Of a stretch of DNA of 55,808 nucleotides, positions 47,559 to 55,551 are shown in pieces. The translations under genes and the position numbers were made by a program. Source of the DNA: Chitinophagaceae bacterium (GTDB lineage Bacteria; Bacteroidota; Bacteroidia; Cytophagales; Cytophagaceae); NCBI GenBank assembly GCA_028288405.1, contig JAQBNS010000089.1:1-55808 (forward strand), in the 5' to 3' direction. The notes beneath the pieces are model-generated. The model was given only the letters and a program-made list of their open reading frames with translations. It was not told where the DNA came from and did no database searches. How positions within the stretch are numbered: position 1 is the stretch's first letter; the number at the start of each line of letters is the position of its first letter.

Positions 47559-47921
47559 TTATGCTTTCTTAATCTTGTGCAAATAGATATTTGACACCGC
47601 AAGAATCACGAAGAAAATGATCGGAGCCAACATACCAGGCTTATCTCCTAGGTTGTAATGTGCAATGGCTGCAGAAATAAACGTGATACCCAAACCTGCA
47701 TAAGCCCATTCTTTTACCCGAACAGGAATTTGCGGAACGATCAACACGAGAGCTGCAATAGCTTTCGCCAGCCCTAGTTCGATGCGAAACCAATCCGGGA
47801 AGCCCATTTTTTGAAAACCTTCGGTAACTTTAGGATCGCCGAAATAAGCGTACGCGCTGAATAACATCATCAATGAAATAATCCCCGTTGTGATCCAGTA
47901 AATAATTTTATCTTTTTTCAT
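47559..47921 (-). CDS. DoxX-family membrane protein
   Basis: A 120-residue protein with four membrane helices (about 7-27, 45-66, 73-93, 98-115) and the DoxX pattern MMLFSAYAYF...GFPDWFRIELGLAKAIAALVLI. DoxX-like proteins are linked to redox or detoxification functions, sometimes as partners of oxidoreductases. It is divergent from an HxlR-type regulator, with a 90-base shared regulatory region, a common arrangement for a regulator and its target. Confidence 0.9.
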   Translation of the reverse strand: MKKDKIIYWITTGIISLMMLFSAYAYFGDPKVTEGFQKMGFPDWFRIELGLAKAIAALVLIVPQIPVRVKEWAYAGLGITFISAAIAHYNLGDKPGMLAPIIFFVILAVSNIYLHKIKKA

Positions 47922-47943
47922 GGTCGTATATTTATTTTATTTT

Positions 47944-47994
47944 CAAATTTAGTTAAATTTGGTTACCAAAGAATAGCAGTTACCTAAAGGTAAC
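47944..47994. promoter_or_regulatory. Divergent doxX/hxlR promoters with operator palindrome
   Basis: TAAATTTG, an exact TAnnTTTG box, occurs on the plus strand at 47954-47961 (toward hxlR) and on the minus strand at 47951-47944 (toward doxX). Just beyond lies the palindrome GTTACCTAAAGGTAAC (47979-47994) with an extra half-site GGTTACC (47961-47967) overlapping the plus box. Confidence 0.7.
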
Positions 47995-48011
47995 CAGTAA
48001 TCCTTTCAAAA

Positions 48012-48356
48012 ATGATAAAACACAACCATACAGAATGCACATCTGCCATGATACCTGTCCGGGATGCATTAGATGTTATAAGCGGTAAATGGAAATTGCA
48101 GATTATCATTTCTATTTCTTCGGGAAATAAACGGTTTCGCGAAATAGAAAGAAGTATTCCTAAAATTACGTCTAAAGTATTGGCGAAAGAACTAAAAGAT
48201 CTGGAGGAACATCAATTGATTAAACGCACAGTTTACGATGAATCTCCTGTATTGGTAGAATATACACCGACTTCTTATTCTGATTCTTTACAAGACGTCA
48301 TTGCCGCCTTGCGTAAATGGGGAATGAATCATCGGAAAAAAATTATAGGGAAATAA
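48012..48356 (+). CDS. HxlR-family transcriptional regulator
   Basis: A 114-residue winged-helix protein with the HxlR pattern: Cys 9 in the N-terminal region (HTECTSAMIPVRDALDVISGKWKL), RFREIERSIPKITSKVLAKELKDLEEHQLI for the DNA-reading helices, and YTPTSYSDSL in the wing. Cys 9 may sense thiol or aldehyde stress as in other HxlR proteins. It probably controls the divergent DoxX gene and itself through the palindrome at 47979-47994. Confidence 0.93.
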   Translation: MIKHNHTECTSAMIPVRDALDVISGKWKLQIIISISSGNKRFREIERSIPKITSKVLAKELKDLEEHQLIKRTVYDESPVLVEYTPTSYSDSLQDVIAALRKWGMNHRKKIIGK

Positions 48357-48445
48357 AGTACTCAATTCTAAAATCTTTTTTTGTATTAACAGCATTTTTT
48401 CGGTTGGACTAATTTTTGCGTTTCATGTAGCCTATTCCTACAACA

Positions 48446-49642
48446 ATGAAAGCAAAAAACATTTTAAACTCTATCCTTCTATTTTCTACCCTCTGTTCTT
48501 TCAAGCTTTACGCACAGAAAGGTCTGGCGCCAAAAGAACAAACGACCGCCACCGTTCATACTACCTTTCCCAAGCATCTTGATTTCAAAGCATCGATGCT
48601 ATCGCAATTAAAAGTACCGGATGGATTTAAGGTTACTCTTGCTGCCTCAGGACTCGGTAAACCACGCATCATGACTGTAAGAGAAGACGGTTCTTTATAT
48701 GTCACTCGACGCGATGCCGGGGATGTATTACTGCTATTTGATAAAAATACAGATGGTCGTTTTGAATCCATGAAAACCGTTTGGGGTAATTTCGGAGGTG
48801 TGCACGGCATTACGATACACGATGGTTACTTATACCTGGCTTCTTCCAAAGAATTGAAACGTGGTCGCATCTTAACAGATGGCTCGCTTACCGATACAGT
48901 AACACTCCTTAAAAATTTACCTGATGGCGGGCAGCACGACAACCGCATGATCGCCTTCGGTCAGGATAATTTATTGTACATGACTGTGGGAAGTGACTGC
49001 AACGATTGCGGAGAGACGAATAAGGAACACGCAACTATGCTCGTCATGAACGCGGACGGCAGTGGTCGTAGAATTTATGCCCGTGGATTAAGAAATACCA
49101 TCGGTTTCGATTGGCAGCCTGCTACCAAAGAAATCTGGGGATGCGATAATGGTACCGATTGGCGAGGCGATGAAATTCCTCCGGAAGAATTAAATAAAAT
49201 TATAGACGGTGGAGACTACGGATGGCCATTAGTATATGGTAAACAAGAAGCGGATCTAACACGTGAAGATCCCGCCGGGTCAGACAAACAGGCTTATGCT
49301 AAAACAACAGTACCCGCTGTGATGACTTTCCCGGCCCACAGTGCACCGATTGATTTTCGCTTCCTTAGTAATAATTCCAATTTTCCTCAGAACTATTCAA
49401 ATGACGCACTCGTTGCGTGGCACGGTTCCTGGAACCGCGAACATCCCGAAGGTTATAAAGTACAGCGTATACATTTCGAAAAAGGAGAGCCCGTTAAAGT
49501 ATCAGATTTCTTTTCCGGTTTTCTCAGCGCCGATGGTAAATCCAGGTTTGGAAGACCGGCAGGAATTATTGTCGCTAAAGACATCGTTTATATTTCAGAC
49601 GATGAAAATGGTAATATTTATTGCATCACTTACGTAAAATAA
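48446..49642 (+). CDS. PQQ-type sugar dehydrogenase (GSDH/sorbosone family), secreted
   Basis: A 398-residue protein with a signal peptide ending in LYAQ (about 24) and the six-bladed propeller of soluble glucose/sorbosone dehydrogenases: PRIMTVREDGSLYVTRR, HDNRMIAFGQDNLLYMTVGSDC, ARGLRNTIGFDWQ, DNGTDWRGDEIPPEELN and DGGDYGWP. These enzymes oxidise aldoses or related sugars with PQQ. Redox partner genes are not in the window. The next gene starts seven bases after the stop, suggesting a two-gene operon of sugar oxidation. Confidence 0.9.
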   Translation: MKAKNILNSILLFSTLCSFKLYAQKGLAPKEQTTATVHTTFPKHLDFKASMLSQLKVPDGFKVTLAASGLGKPRIMTVREDGSLYVTRRDAGDVLLLFDKNTDGRFESMKTVWGNFGGVHGITIHDGYLYLASSKELKRGRILTDGSLTDTVTLLKNLPDGGQHDNRMIAFGQDNLLYMTVGSDCNDCGETNKEHATMLVMNADGSGRRIYARGLRNTIGFDWQPATKEIWGCDNGTDWRGDEIPPEELNKIIDGGDYGWPLVYGKQEADLTREDPAGSDKQAYAKTTVPAVMTFPAHSAPIDFRFLSNNSNFPQNYSNDALVAWHGSWNREHPEGYKVQRIHFEKGEPVKVSDFFSGFLSADGKSRFGRPAGIIVAKDIVYISDDENGNIYCITYVK

Positions 49643-49649
49643 ATCCGCT

Positions 49650-50630
49650 ATGAAATCATCCCTGTACATTTTCTATGTCACGCTATTGGCAGCATTGGTT
49701 ATCTCTGTAATATCCTTTGCACAAGCACCCGATGTACGCATCAATATTTCTAAGAAAGGTCTTTATCCCGAAGGCGTAGCTTACGATCCTGCCACTCATC
49801 TGTTTTACACCGGTTCAGTTACAGACGCTGTCATTGGCAGTGTCGATCATAAGGGCAAGTATGCTGTAATCTACGCAGACTCTAATTTAAAATCGACGTA
49901 TGGAATGAAAGTAGATTCTAAAAGAAATCTCTTGTGGGTATGCGCAGGTGATGCTAATTACAGCAAACATTCGACACCTGCTACACACAAGAAAATGGCG
50001 AAGGTTATTGCATTGGACTTAACTACGCATAAAATTGTAAAATCAATTGATCTTTCCAAACTCTACGCAGGCCCTCACTTTGCCAACGATCTTTGTCTGG
50101 ATGATAAAGGGAATATTTATATAACGGATAGTTTCTCTCCTGTTATTTACAAAATCGATACAAAAGACAAAGCCTCTGTGTTTTTACAAAGTGATTTATT
50201 CAAAGGTGAAGATGTAGGATTGAATGGAATTGCGTTCCATAAAGATGGATTTTTACTAATAGCCATGGGCAGTACGGGCAGCATCTTCAAAGTCACATTG
50301 AAAAATGCAGCCCGCATTCATAAAGTAACTATAGATCGTTTCTTCTCTGGTGCCGATGGACTTTTAGTAACAAAAGAAAAATCTTTGATCGTTGTTCAAA
50401 ATAAAGGTACGAACGCAGTATTCGAATTAACAAGTACAGATCAATGGCTAAGTGCCAAAGTAAAAAATGCGACTTCGGCAGAAGCGTATTATCAACAACC
50501 TAGTACTGCCACTTTCGCAGATGACAAAATATATGTATTGAATTCCAAATTAGATGAGTTGGCCAATCCTGCTAAAAAACCTTCTGAGTCTTTTCCTATA
50601 CAGGAGGTCCTGTTTCACCCGGTTGAATAA
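49650..50630 (+). CDS. SMP-30/gluconolactonase-like propeller, secreted
   Basis: A 326-residue protein with a signal peptide ending in SFAQA (about 26) and NHL/SMP-30-type blades: GVAYDPATHLFYTGS, FANDLCLDDKGNIYITDS, VGLNGIAFHKDGFLLIA and GADGLLV. SMP-30 relatives include gluconolactonases that open sugar lactones, which would be the logical step after sugar oxidation by the preceding dehydrogenase. The metal-binding Asn-Asp (FANDLC) is present. The hydrolase role is inferred. Confidence 0.82.
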   Translation: MKSSLYIFYVTLLAALVISVISFAQAPDVRINISKKGLYPEGVAYDPATHLFYTGSVTDAVIGSVDHKGKYAVIYADSNLKSTYGMKVDSKRNLLWVCAGDANYSKHSTPATHKKMAKVIALDLTTHKIVKSIDLSKLYAGPHFANDLCLDDKGNIYITDSFSPVIYKIDTKDKASVFLQSDLFKGEDVGLNGIAFHKDGFLLIAMGSTGSIFKVTLKNAARIHKVTIDRFFSGADGLLVTKEKSLIVVQNKGTNAVFELTSTDQWLSAKVKNATSAEAYYQQPSTATFADDKIYVLNSKLDELANPAKKPSESFPIQEVLFHPVE

Positions 50631-50650
50631 TGCAAGCAATCTATACAAAA

Positions 50651-50678
50651 AAAAAGCTCAGATAATTCTGAGCTTTTT
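50651..50678 (+). terminator. Rho-independent terminator of the sugar dehydrogenase operon
   Basis: AAAAAGCTCAGA/TCTGAGCTTTTT around a TAAT loop. It lies just after the plus-strand operon and just before the convergent PPOX gene stop, and may serve both. Confidence 0.9.
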
Positions 50679-50681
50679 TGT

Positions 50682-51218
50682 TTACAAAATGACCGTTCCT
50701 TCAATCGAATCGTCCAGTGTTTTCCCCATGATAGCGCCGGCTACTTTTTTCAATCCCGCTACTACCATGCCGTGTTTCGTATCCCAATAATATCCTTCCC
50801 ATGGTTCTACTTTAATCACTGCTATTCTGGGATCATCGATTCCTTCTGTAAACCAGGTCTTCAATATCGGCTCCCAGAGCTCTTTGATTTTTTCTCTGTC
50901 ATATGTAATCGTTGCATCACCATACAAGGTGAGAAAATCAGAATAGTGCGAGCCCTGAAACAAGAGCTGCACGTAAGGATCGCGCAGGAGTTCCTGGTTT
51001 TTGCGACTGTCCTTAGCACTCAGAAACCAGAAGTTGCCTTGCTCGTCAATCTTTTGTACAGACATCGGTCGTGTAGAAAAAGATTGGCCTGAAATGATGT
51101 TGGTACAAAAGAAACAAGAACTTGCTTTTTTTGCCAGTGTTGTTATTTTCTTTATGGCTTCAGGTCCTGAAAGATCCTTGAAGTTATTCTCCGGTTGTTG
51201 TTGATTGATGCTGTCCAT
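50682..51218 (-). CDS. Pyridoxamine 5'-phosphate oxidase-fold protein (general stress type)
   Basis: A 178-residue protein starting at the ATG at 51218 (MDSINQQQPENNF); an upstream start would add 17 hydrophobic residues without support. The flavin-binding split-barrel pattern is visible: SFSTRPMSVQKIDEQGNFWFLSAKDS, VQLLFQGSHYSDFLTLYG and IDDPRIAVIKVEPWEGYYWDTKHG. General stress protein 26-like members bind FMN. Length and motifs match that subgroup. The physiological reaction is unknown. Confidence 0.9.
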   Translation of the reverse strand: MDSINQQQPENNFKDLSGPEAIKKITTLAKKASSCFFCTNIISGQSFSTRPMSVQKIDEQGNFWFLSAKDSRKNQELLRDPYVQLLFQGSHYSDFLTLYGDATITYDREKIKELWEPILKTWFTEGIDDPRIAVIKVEPWEGYYWDTKHGMVVAGLKKVAGAIMGKTLDDSIEGTVIL

Positions 51219-51480
51219 AACTATAATGATGTTGATGCATACTGTTTTTGACAAACAGAATGCCACCATTTATTAATACAAGCTGAATCTTCAGTGTTAT
51301 ATGGCACAACAGCAGATCAGAAAAATTTCAGTGCATTTATTCTACAAACCGTTACTCAAAAAATGGTCACTATTTCTCTTTTAATTCATAATACTTAAAA
51401 AAAAGACTAAAAAACAGGTGGTACGATTTCGGAATAGTTATTGGTAAATAAAAATTATAACTAAACCTTAATCCACTATT

Positions 51481-51777
51481 ATGAAAAATGTATCAAAATT
51501 TCTAATCGCCTTCATGGCTTTTCTTTTTGTGTCTATCGCTGCCAATGCACAAATCACAAAAGAACATGCCATGTTAAAAAATGGTAAAATGTACATTGTA
51601 AAAGTGGACATTGAAACAGCCATGAAAGAAGACATGACATTGAAAAACGGAACAGTGATCATGATGGATGGTACTGTAAAATATAAAGATGGTAAAAAAG
51701 TAAAATTGATGGAAGGTGAAAGAGTAGACATGGACGGACACATCTACGATAAAGACAAAAAGAAAAAGATGATGTAA
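51481..51777 (+). CDS. Small secreted DUF6799-type protein
   Basis: A 98-residue protein with a signal peptide ending in ANAQ (about 24) and the Lys/Met-rich repeat-like pattern typical of DUF6799: AMLKNGKMYIVK, DMTLKNGTVIMMDGTVKYKDGKKVKLMEGERVDMDG and a Lys-rich end. Function of the family is unknown; a periplasmic location is inferred. It has its own bidirectional terminator. Confidence 0.75.
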   Translation: MKNVSKFLIAFMAFLFVSIAANAQITKEHAMLKNGKMYIVKVDIETAMKEDMTLKNGTVIMMDGTVKYKDGKKVKLMEGERVDMDGHIYDKDKKKKMM

Positions 51778-51788
51778 CTCACACAAAT

Positions 51789-51820
51789 AAAAAAGGACAT
51801 GGTATTCCATGTCCTTTTTT
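51789..51820. terminator. Bidirectional hairpin terminator
   Basis: AAAAAAGGACATGG/CCATGTCCTTTTTT, a 14-bp perfect stem with a TATT loop, lies between the convergent DUF6799 and beta-sandwich genes. It carries T tracts on both strands. Confidence 0.93.
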
Positions 51821-51821
51821 A

Positions 51822-52514
51822 TTAATCTAAATTTGTGACTTTCAATTCAGAAAAATAAGCTTGCGTACCAATCCCTATCCATAAGCCTATGCTACCTCTC
51901 CATGTAGGACCTTGTTTTAAATCATTGATGATCAAAGCCGGCTGATCTGCGCCATTCACATACAACTTGGCCTTCCCATCCTGTACTTCTATTTTTATTC
52001 TCGTCCATTCACCTGCTACCAGGTCTACATAGGATTCATACTTCTCCGGAAATTCCTTTCTCAGCTTTGGCCAGGTATAACCCGGATGAGAAACATATTG
52101 TGTGGAGTGATTTCTGCGCACCTGATCTTCCGCTCTGCCATTGGTGGGTCTTAAATAAATGACTTCAAATTTCGAAGTGTCTTCCGGTACACGAAAGGCA
52201 ATACCCACAAATCCTCTGGCGGTTTCTATCGCCCCCTTCTTCGGTTCTCCGGACAAAGTGATTTCTATGGTACCGTTATGAAAATCGAAGTCTTTCAATC
52301 GTGCAAAAGTATACTGACGATCGTTGTCGGTGTCTTTGGTTTGAACGGCAGACAATCCTTCTTTGCCTTTGTGCGTAGCAGATTGTAACGTGACATTATA
52401 CGTGTCAAAGTTTTCCGGCTTTAGGACGATTGACTTCACTTTTTGTGCAGGAGACGCAATGCTCATACAAACAAAACTAAAAAAGATAAACCCAGACTTT
52501 TTAAGAAATTGCAT
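51822..52514 (-). CDS. Secreted beta-sandwich protein, DUF1080-like
   Basis: A 230-residue protein starting at the ATG at 52514 with a signal peptide ending in ASPAQ (about 24); the frame has an ATG 57 bases upstream. The mature part has the concanavalin-like pattern of DUF1080/LamG proteins: FHNGTIEITLSG, FVGIAFRVPEDTSKFEVIYLRP, EWTRIKIEVQDGKAKLYVNG and GSIGLWIG. DUF1080 relatives bind or cleave glycosides; the key residues cannot be judged here. Function uncertain. Confidence 0.78.
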   Translation of the reverse strand: MQFLKKSGFIFFSFVCMSIASPAQKVKSIVLKPENFDTYNVTLQSATHKGKEGLSAVQTKDTDNDRQYTFARLKDFDFHNGTIEITLSGEPKKGAIETARGFVGIAFRVPEDTSKFEVIYLRPTNGRAEDQVRRNHSTQYVSHPGYTWPKLRKEFPEKYESYVDLVAGEWTRIKIEVQDGKAKLYVNGADQPALIINDLKQGPTWRGSIGLWIGIGTQAYFSELKVTNLD

Positions 52515-52538
52515 ACGGATAAAAGAATAGACTATAGA

Positions 52539-52553
52539 GTAGTAAAATACTAC
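52539..52553. promoter_or_regulatory. Short palindrome before the DUF1080-like gene
   Basis: GTAGTA-AAA-TACTAC, a perfect inverted repeat 25 bases upstream of the ATG at 52514. It could be an operator; there is no further support. Confidence 0.3.
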
Positions 52554-52618
52554 ACTTGCTCTATTCTTCAAATGAAAGCCAAAAGTATCTGGATTCGTTA
52601 CAACAAGGCGCGACCGTC

Positions 52619-53242
52619 CTATTTCAATCGATTCAAATCCTGCTCAATCTGCTGCAAAATCTCTGTACTGTCATTACTCTGAATCAATGTGGCTTGTCCG
52701 TAAGTTAAAGAAGAGGTAAACGGCACAATCAGGTTATCGTCCTTCGGCATTGCTTTACCCATGCCTTTCATGTAAGCCGGCACATACTTCACCTGCGGTC
52801 TCTGCAGCAACACGTAACTCACCCCAGGCTTTAAGCGCTGCTGTACTTCCGGCTCTCCTCTTGTTCCTTCCGGAAACAACAATAAAGAATAGCCTTCATC
52901 CAGGGCGTGTACCATTCTATAGATCGGATCGTTCTCCGGATGATCTTTGTCCCGTTTGCGTTGGATCAATAGCGCGTTGATAAAATAGTTAGTGAGTTTT
53001 TCTTTGAATTTCGTTTTTCCAAAATGATCAGCCGCCGCTACAGGTCTTACTTTGTGAACGATCTGGCGTGGCAAGGAAGCCATGATGGTCAACGTATCCA
53101 GGTGACTGTTATGATTGGCGACAATAATAAATTGTTTTTCCTCTAATAAAAATTTAGCCTTGTCAAATTTTACACCCACGAAGATCCGCAGAAACAATCG
53201 GACAATGACACAATACAGCAATTGAAGAATGATCTTTCTCAT
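52619..53242 (-). CDS. 1-acylglycerol-3-phosphate acyltransferase-like (PlsC family)
   Basis: A 207-residue acyltransferase with the catalytic HX4D motif in NHNSHLDTL and the phosphate-binding FPEGTRG; a hydrophobic N-terminus (about 4-22) suggests membrane association. PlsC enzymes add the second fatty acid to make phosphatidic acid; close relatives acylate other lysolipids. It starts directly after the CdsA stop (TAA then ATG), the third gene of a phospholipid operon. Confidence 0.92.
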   Translation of the reverse strand: MRKIILQLLYCVIVRLFLRIFVGVKFDKAKFLLEEKQFIIVANHNSHLDTLTIMASLPRQIVHKVRPVAAADHFGKTKFKEKLTNYFINALLIQRKRDKDHPENDPIYRMVHALDEGYSLLLFPEGTRGEPEVQQRLKPGVSYVLLQRPQVKYVPAYMKGMGKAMPKDDNLIVPFTSSLTYGQATLIQSNDSTEILQQIEQDLNRLK

Positions 53243-54205
53243 TTAATACGCGATGTAATACACTAAATGAAAAAACACCGGTGCCGTGTAAGACAAGGAA
53301 TCAATGCGATCAAGAATACCGCCATGGCCCGGAATAGAAGAACCCATGTCTTTCACACCAATGTCTCTTTTCACAGAAGACATGACAATGTCACCCACAA
53401 AACCGGATACAGCCAATGCAAAACTAACCAACAGCACCTGATAGGTAGACAGCGGCGTAAGGAAAGCCAGGAAATAACCGAAGACGGTGGTACTGAAGAC
53501 ACCGCCGATGAAACCTTCCCAGGTTTTATTTGGACTCACTTTAGGAATGATTTTATGTTTGCCAAATAACTTACCCCAAGTGAATTGCATGACATCATTG
53601 ATCTCTGTGAGAAATACCAAAAACAACAACAAGCCTCTACCACCGGCACTAAAGCCCGGTATCTCAGGTAGAGAAAGTAAATAAGCCATATGACTGATAC
53701 CAAACACCGTCAACATCAATACCCATTGCAAAGTCGACATCGATTGTATGATGCCTTCCGTATTTCCCTTTAATACTAATCGCAGTGGAAGGAACAAAAA
53801 CATGGCTACCGGAATAAAAATAATGTAAGCGCCATACCAGCCGATATACGCCAAATAATATTGAATGGGAATCGCAACGAAAGCCCAGAAAATAGCCCTG
53901 CGATCCGACGCTCGGAAATCCAGTACAGAATACAATTCACGAAAAGCAACAAAAGACAATAAGCCAATAGCGATATACGCCAACGTATGATTGAGAATGG
54001 TCGCACCGATGAACAAGCTTGCCATCACCCACCAGGAATTCGTGCGGGCTTTCAATTCACCCAACTTTGCATGAGGCTTGATCAATCCGACTATGAAAAA
54101 TAAAGTGGACGCGAAAATCAAAATGCCAAAGATGAGCAGGATGACAAAGAGGATATCATTGTTGTCAATGAAATCGAGACGGAATATTTTTTGCAGTGCG
54201 TACAT
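53243..54205 (-). CDS. cdsA: Phosphatidate cytidylyltransferase
   Basis: A 320-residue membrane protein with about eight helices. The C-terminal family signature is complete: SPNKTWEG, then KRDIGVKDMGSSIPGHGGILDRIDS with the metal-binding Asp residues. It makes CDP-diacylglycerol from phosphatidic acid and CTP in the inner membrane, the common precursor of bacterial phospholipids. Its start overlaps the stop of the upstream CDP-alcohol transferase by one base (TAATG), and the PlsC gene follows with no gap. The symbol is by homology; a separate housekeeping copy may exist elsewhere. Confidence 0.93.
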   Translation of the reverse strand: MYALQKIFRLDFIDNNDILFVILLIFGILIFASTLFFIVGLIKPHAKLGELKARTNSWWVMASLFIGATILNHTLAYIAIGLLSFVAFRELYSVLDFRASDRRAIFWAFVAIPIQYYLAYIGWYGAYIIFIPVAMFLFLPLRLVLKGNTEGIIQSMSTLQWVLMLTVFGISHMAYLLSLPEIPGFSAGGRGLLLFLVFLTEINDVMQFTWGKLFGKHKIIPKVSPNKTWEGFIGGVFSTTVFGYFLAFLTPLSTYQVLLVSFALAVSGFVGDIVMSSVKRDIGVKDMGSSIPGHGGILDRIDSLSYTAPVFFHLVYYIAY

Positions 54206-54855
54206 TATTTAGTAGCGGATTGTTTTAAACAAGTAATAATTTTTTCCAGCCTTCTCCAGCAAGTAATCAACAAACCAATGTTCATCACGATCAACACATA
54301 ATAAAACACCGGCACATAAAAGACCGCGACGATACAAGCCGCACATACAAAGGCCATGCGGTGTTGCTTCGCCATGGGACCGATAAAGTAATGCGGACAA
54401 CCCAATGAAGCGCCCAATGTTCTGATATAAGCCGTAGTGACAGCCAATATAATGGCCAGGTAAGCAAGATCCATTCCGTAAGGCATGTCTTTCACCAACA
54501 GACCTACACCAAACAAAGTAAAGGTATCGCTGATTCGGTCAGGTACTTCATTGAACAAACCTCCGATAATTGATTTTTGATGGTGCTCCACAGCGACCAT
54601 GCCGTCGAATAAATTCATGATCAGACGGAATTGAATAAAAGCGATCGCCAGAATCATCCAAAGAAGATGCAACCCGAAACCGCTACTGTGCAAGTCCGCA
54701 TAAAAGGCGAGCAAACCAAAGAAGGAAAAGACAATACTGAAAACAGAAATGGTATTGGGAGAAACGCCATGTGCGGCAAGATACGCCGCGGTTCGTTTTG
54801 CCCAACCGGTATCGCGTGAAGCAATCGGTCTTCTGCTTTCTGAAGATTGATCCAT
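54205..54855 (-). CDS. CDP-alcohol phosphatidyltransferase-like, divergent motif
   Basis: A 216-residue membrane protein with about six helices. The family motif D-x2-DG-x2-AR-x8-G-x3-D-x3-D appears as N-LF-DG-MV-AV-x8-G-GLFNEVPD-RIS-D: the first and third Asp are replaced by Asn and the Arg by Val. The family transfers a phospho-alcohol from a CDP-linked donor to lipid. The changes suggest either an unusual substrate or a subfamily with altered metal binding. It overlaps cdsA by one base and heads the operon. Confidence 0.85.
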   Translation of the reverse strand: MDQSSESRRPIASRDTGWAKRTAAYLAAHGVSPNTISVFSIVFSFFGLLAFYADLHSSGFGLHLLWMILAIAFIQFRLIMNLFDGMVAVEHHQKSIIGGLFNEVPDRISDTFTLFGVGLLVKDMPYGMDLAYLAIILAVTTAYIRTLGASLGCPHYFIGPMAKQHRMAFVCAACIVAVFYVPVFYYVLIVMNIGLLITCWRRLEKIITCLKQSATK

Positions 54856-54901
54856 GGAGTATATATTACAAGATTAGAATAATCAATATACTCATTTTTA
54901 T

Positions 54902-54946
54902 TAAAAAGAATAAGAAGGCGTAGATCTTCCATAGAACATCCACGCC
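54902..54946 (-). terminator. Candidate terminator of the peroxiredoxin-like gene
   Basis: On the minus strand GGCGTGGAT pairs with ATCTACGCC (one G-T) around a 12-base loop, followed by TTCTTATTCTTTTT. It lies about 30 bases after the stop at 54976. Confidence 0.5.
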
Positions 54947-54975
54947 GGTGTTGAAAACAATTTTAGAACCTTTAC

Positions 54976-55506
54976 TTATTTATTCAGTATTTTTTGAATG
55001 GACAAATCATCTCCCATGAACTCCGCATAGTGTGCAATATTGATTTTACCATTTTCGTCTATTAGAAAATCCGCTCCCATTCTACTGATCGAGCCGTCAT
55101 TACTTGGCTTCTTGATAAATAATTTTTGACCTTTTATCACTTTATCTAAAGCACCTTTGAAAAAAGAAGAGAAAAATTTAAACCATGACTTCTCCACTCC
55201 ATATGCTCTATAAAACAGATTTTGAGGATCGGTAAGGAAGGTGATGGGATACTTTTCATCCCCAAGATATGTCAGCATATTCTCCTTGCTGGATTCATAA
55301 ATCAATACTACCCTGATGTTTTGTTTTGCGAAGGCTTCGCTTTGTTTCAACAATTCATGTACACGGAGATTGCAAACCGGACATCCGGCAAATCGCATAA
55401 AAGAGAGTAATACTTTGCTGCCTTTCAATGATACCAGAGAAAAGGATTGGCCATAAACATCGCTAGTAGTGATACCTGGTGCGGGTGATAGAGTGGTTAA
55501 TTTCAT
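54976..55506 (-). CDS. AhpC/TSA-family peroxiredoxin-like protein
   Basis: A 176-residue thioredoxin-fold protein. The active-site region is FAGCPVCNLRV (C42 and C45), a CxxC in place of the usual TxxC of peroxiredoxins, similar to AhpC/TSA-like proteins of the PRXL2 type. The FLIDENGKI strand follows. No signal peptide. It may reduce peroxides or act as a thiol reductase; it is not in operon with the phospholipid genes, given the terminator between. Confidence 0.85.
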   Translation of the reverse strand: MKLTTLSPAPGITTSDVYGQSFSLVSLKGSKVLLSFMRFAGCPVCNLRVHELLKQSEAFAKQNIRVVLIYESSKENMLTYLGDEKYPITFLTDPQNLFYRAYGVEKSWFKFFSSFFKGALDKVIKGQKLFIKKPSNDGSISRMGADFLIDENGKINIAHYAEFMGDDLSIQKILNK

Positions 55507-55551
55507 GGTTCAAGTGGTTATTTGTTAGTTAATACCACTTGTTTTTAGAAA

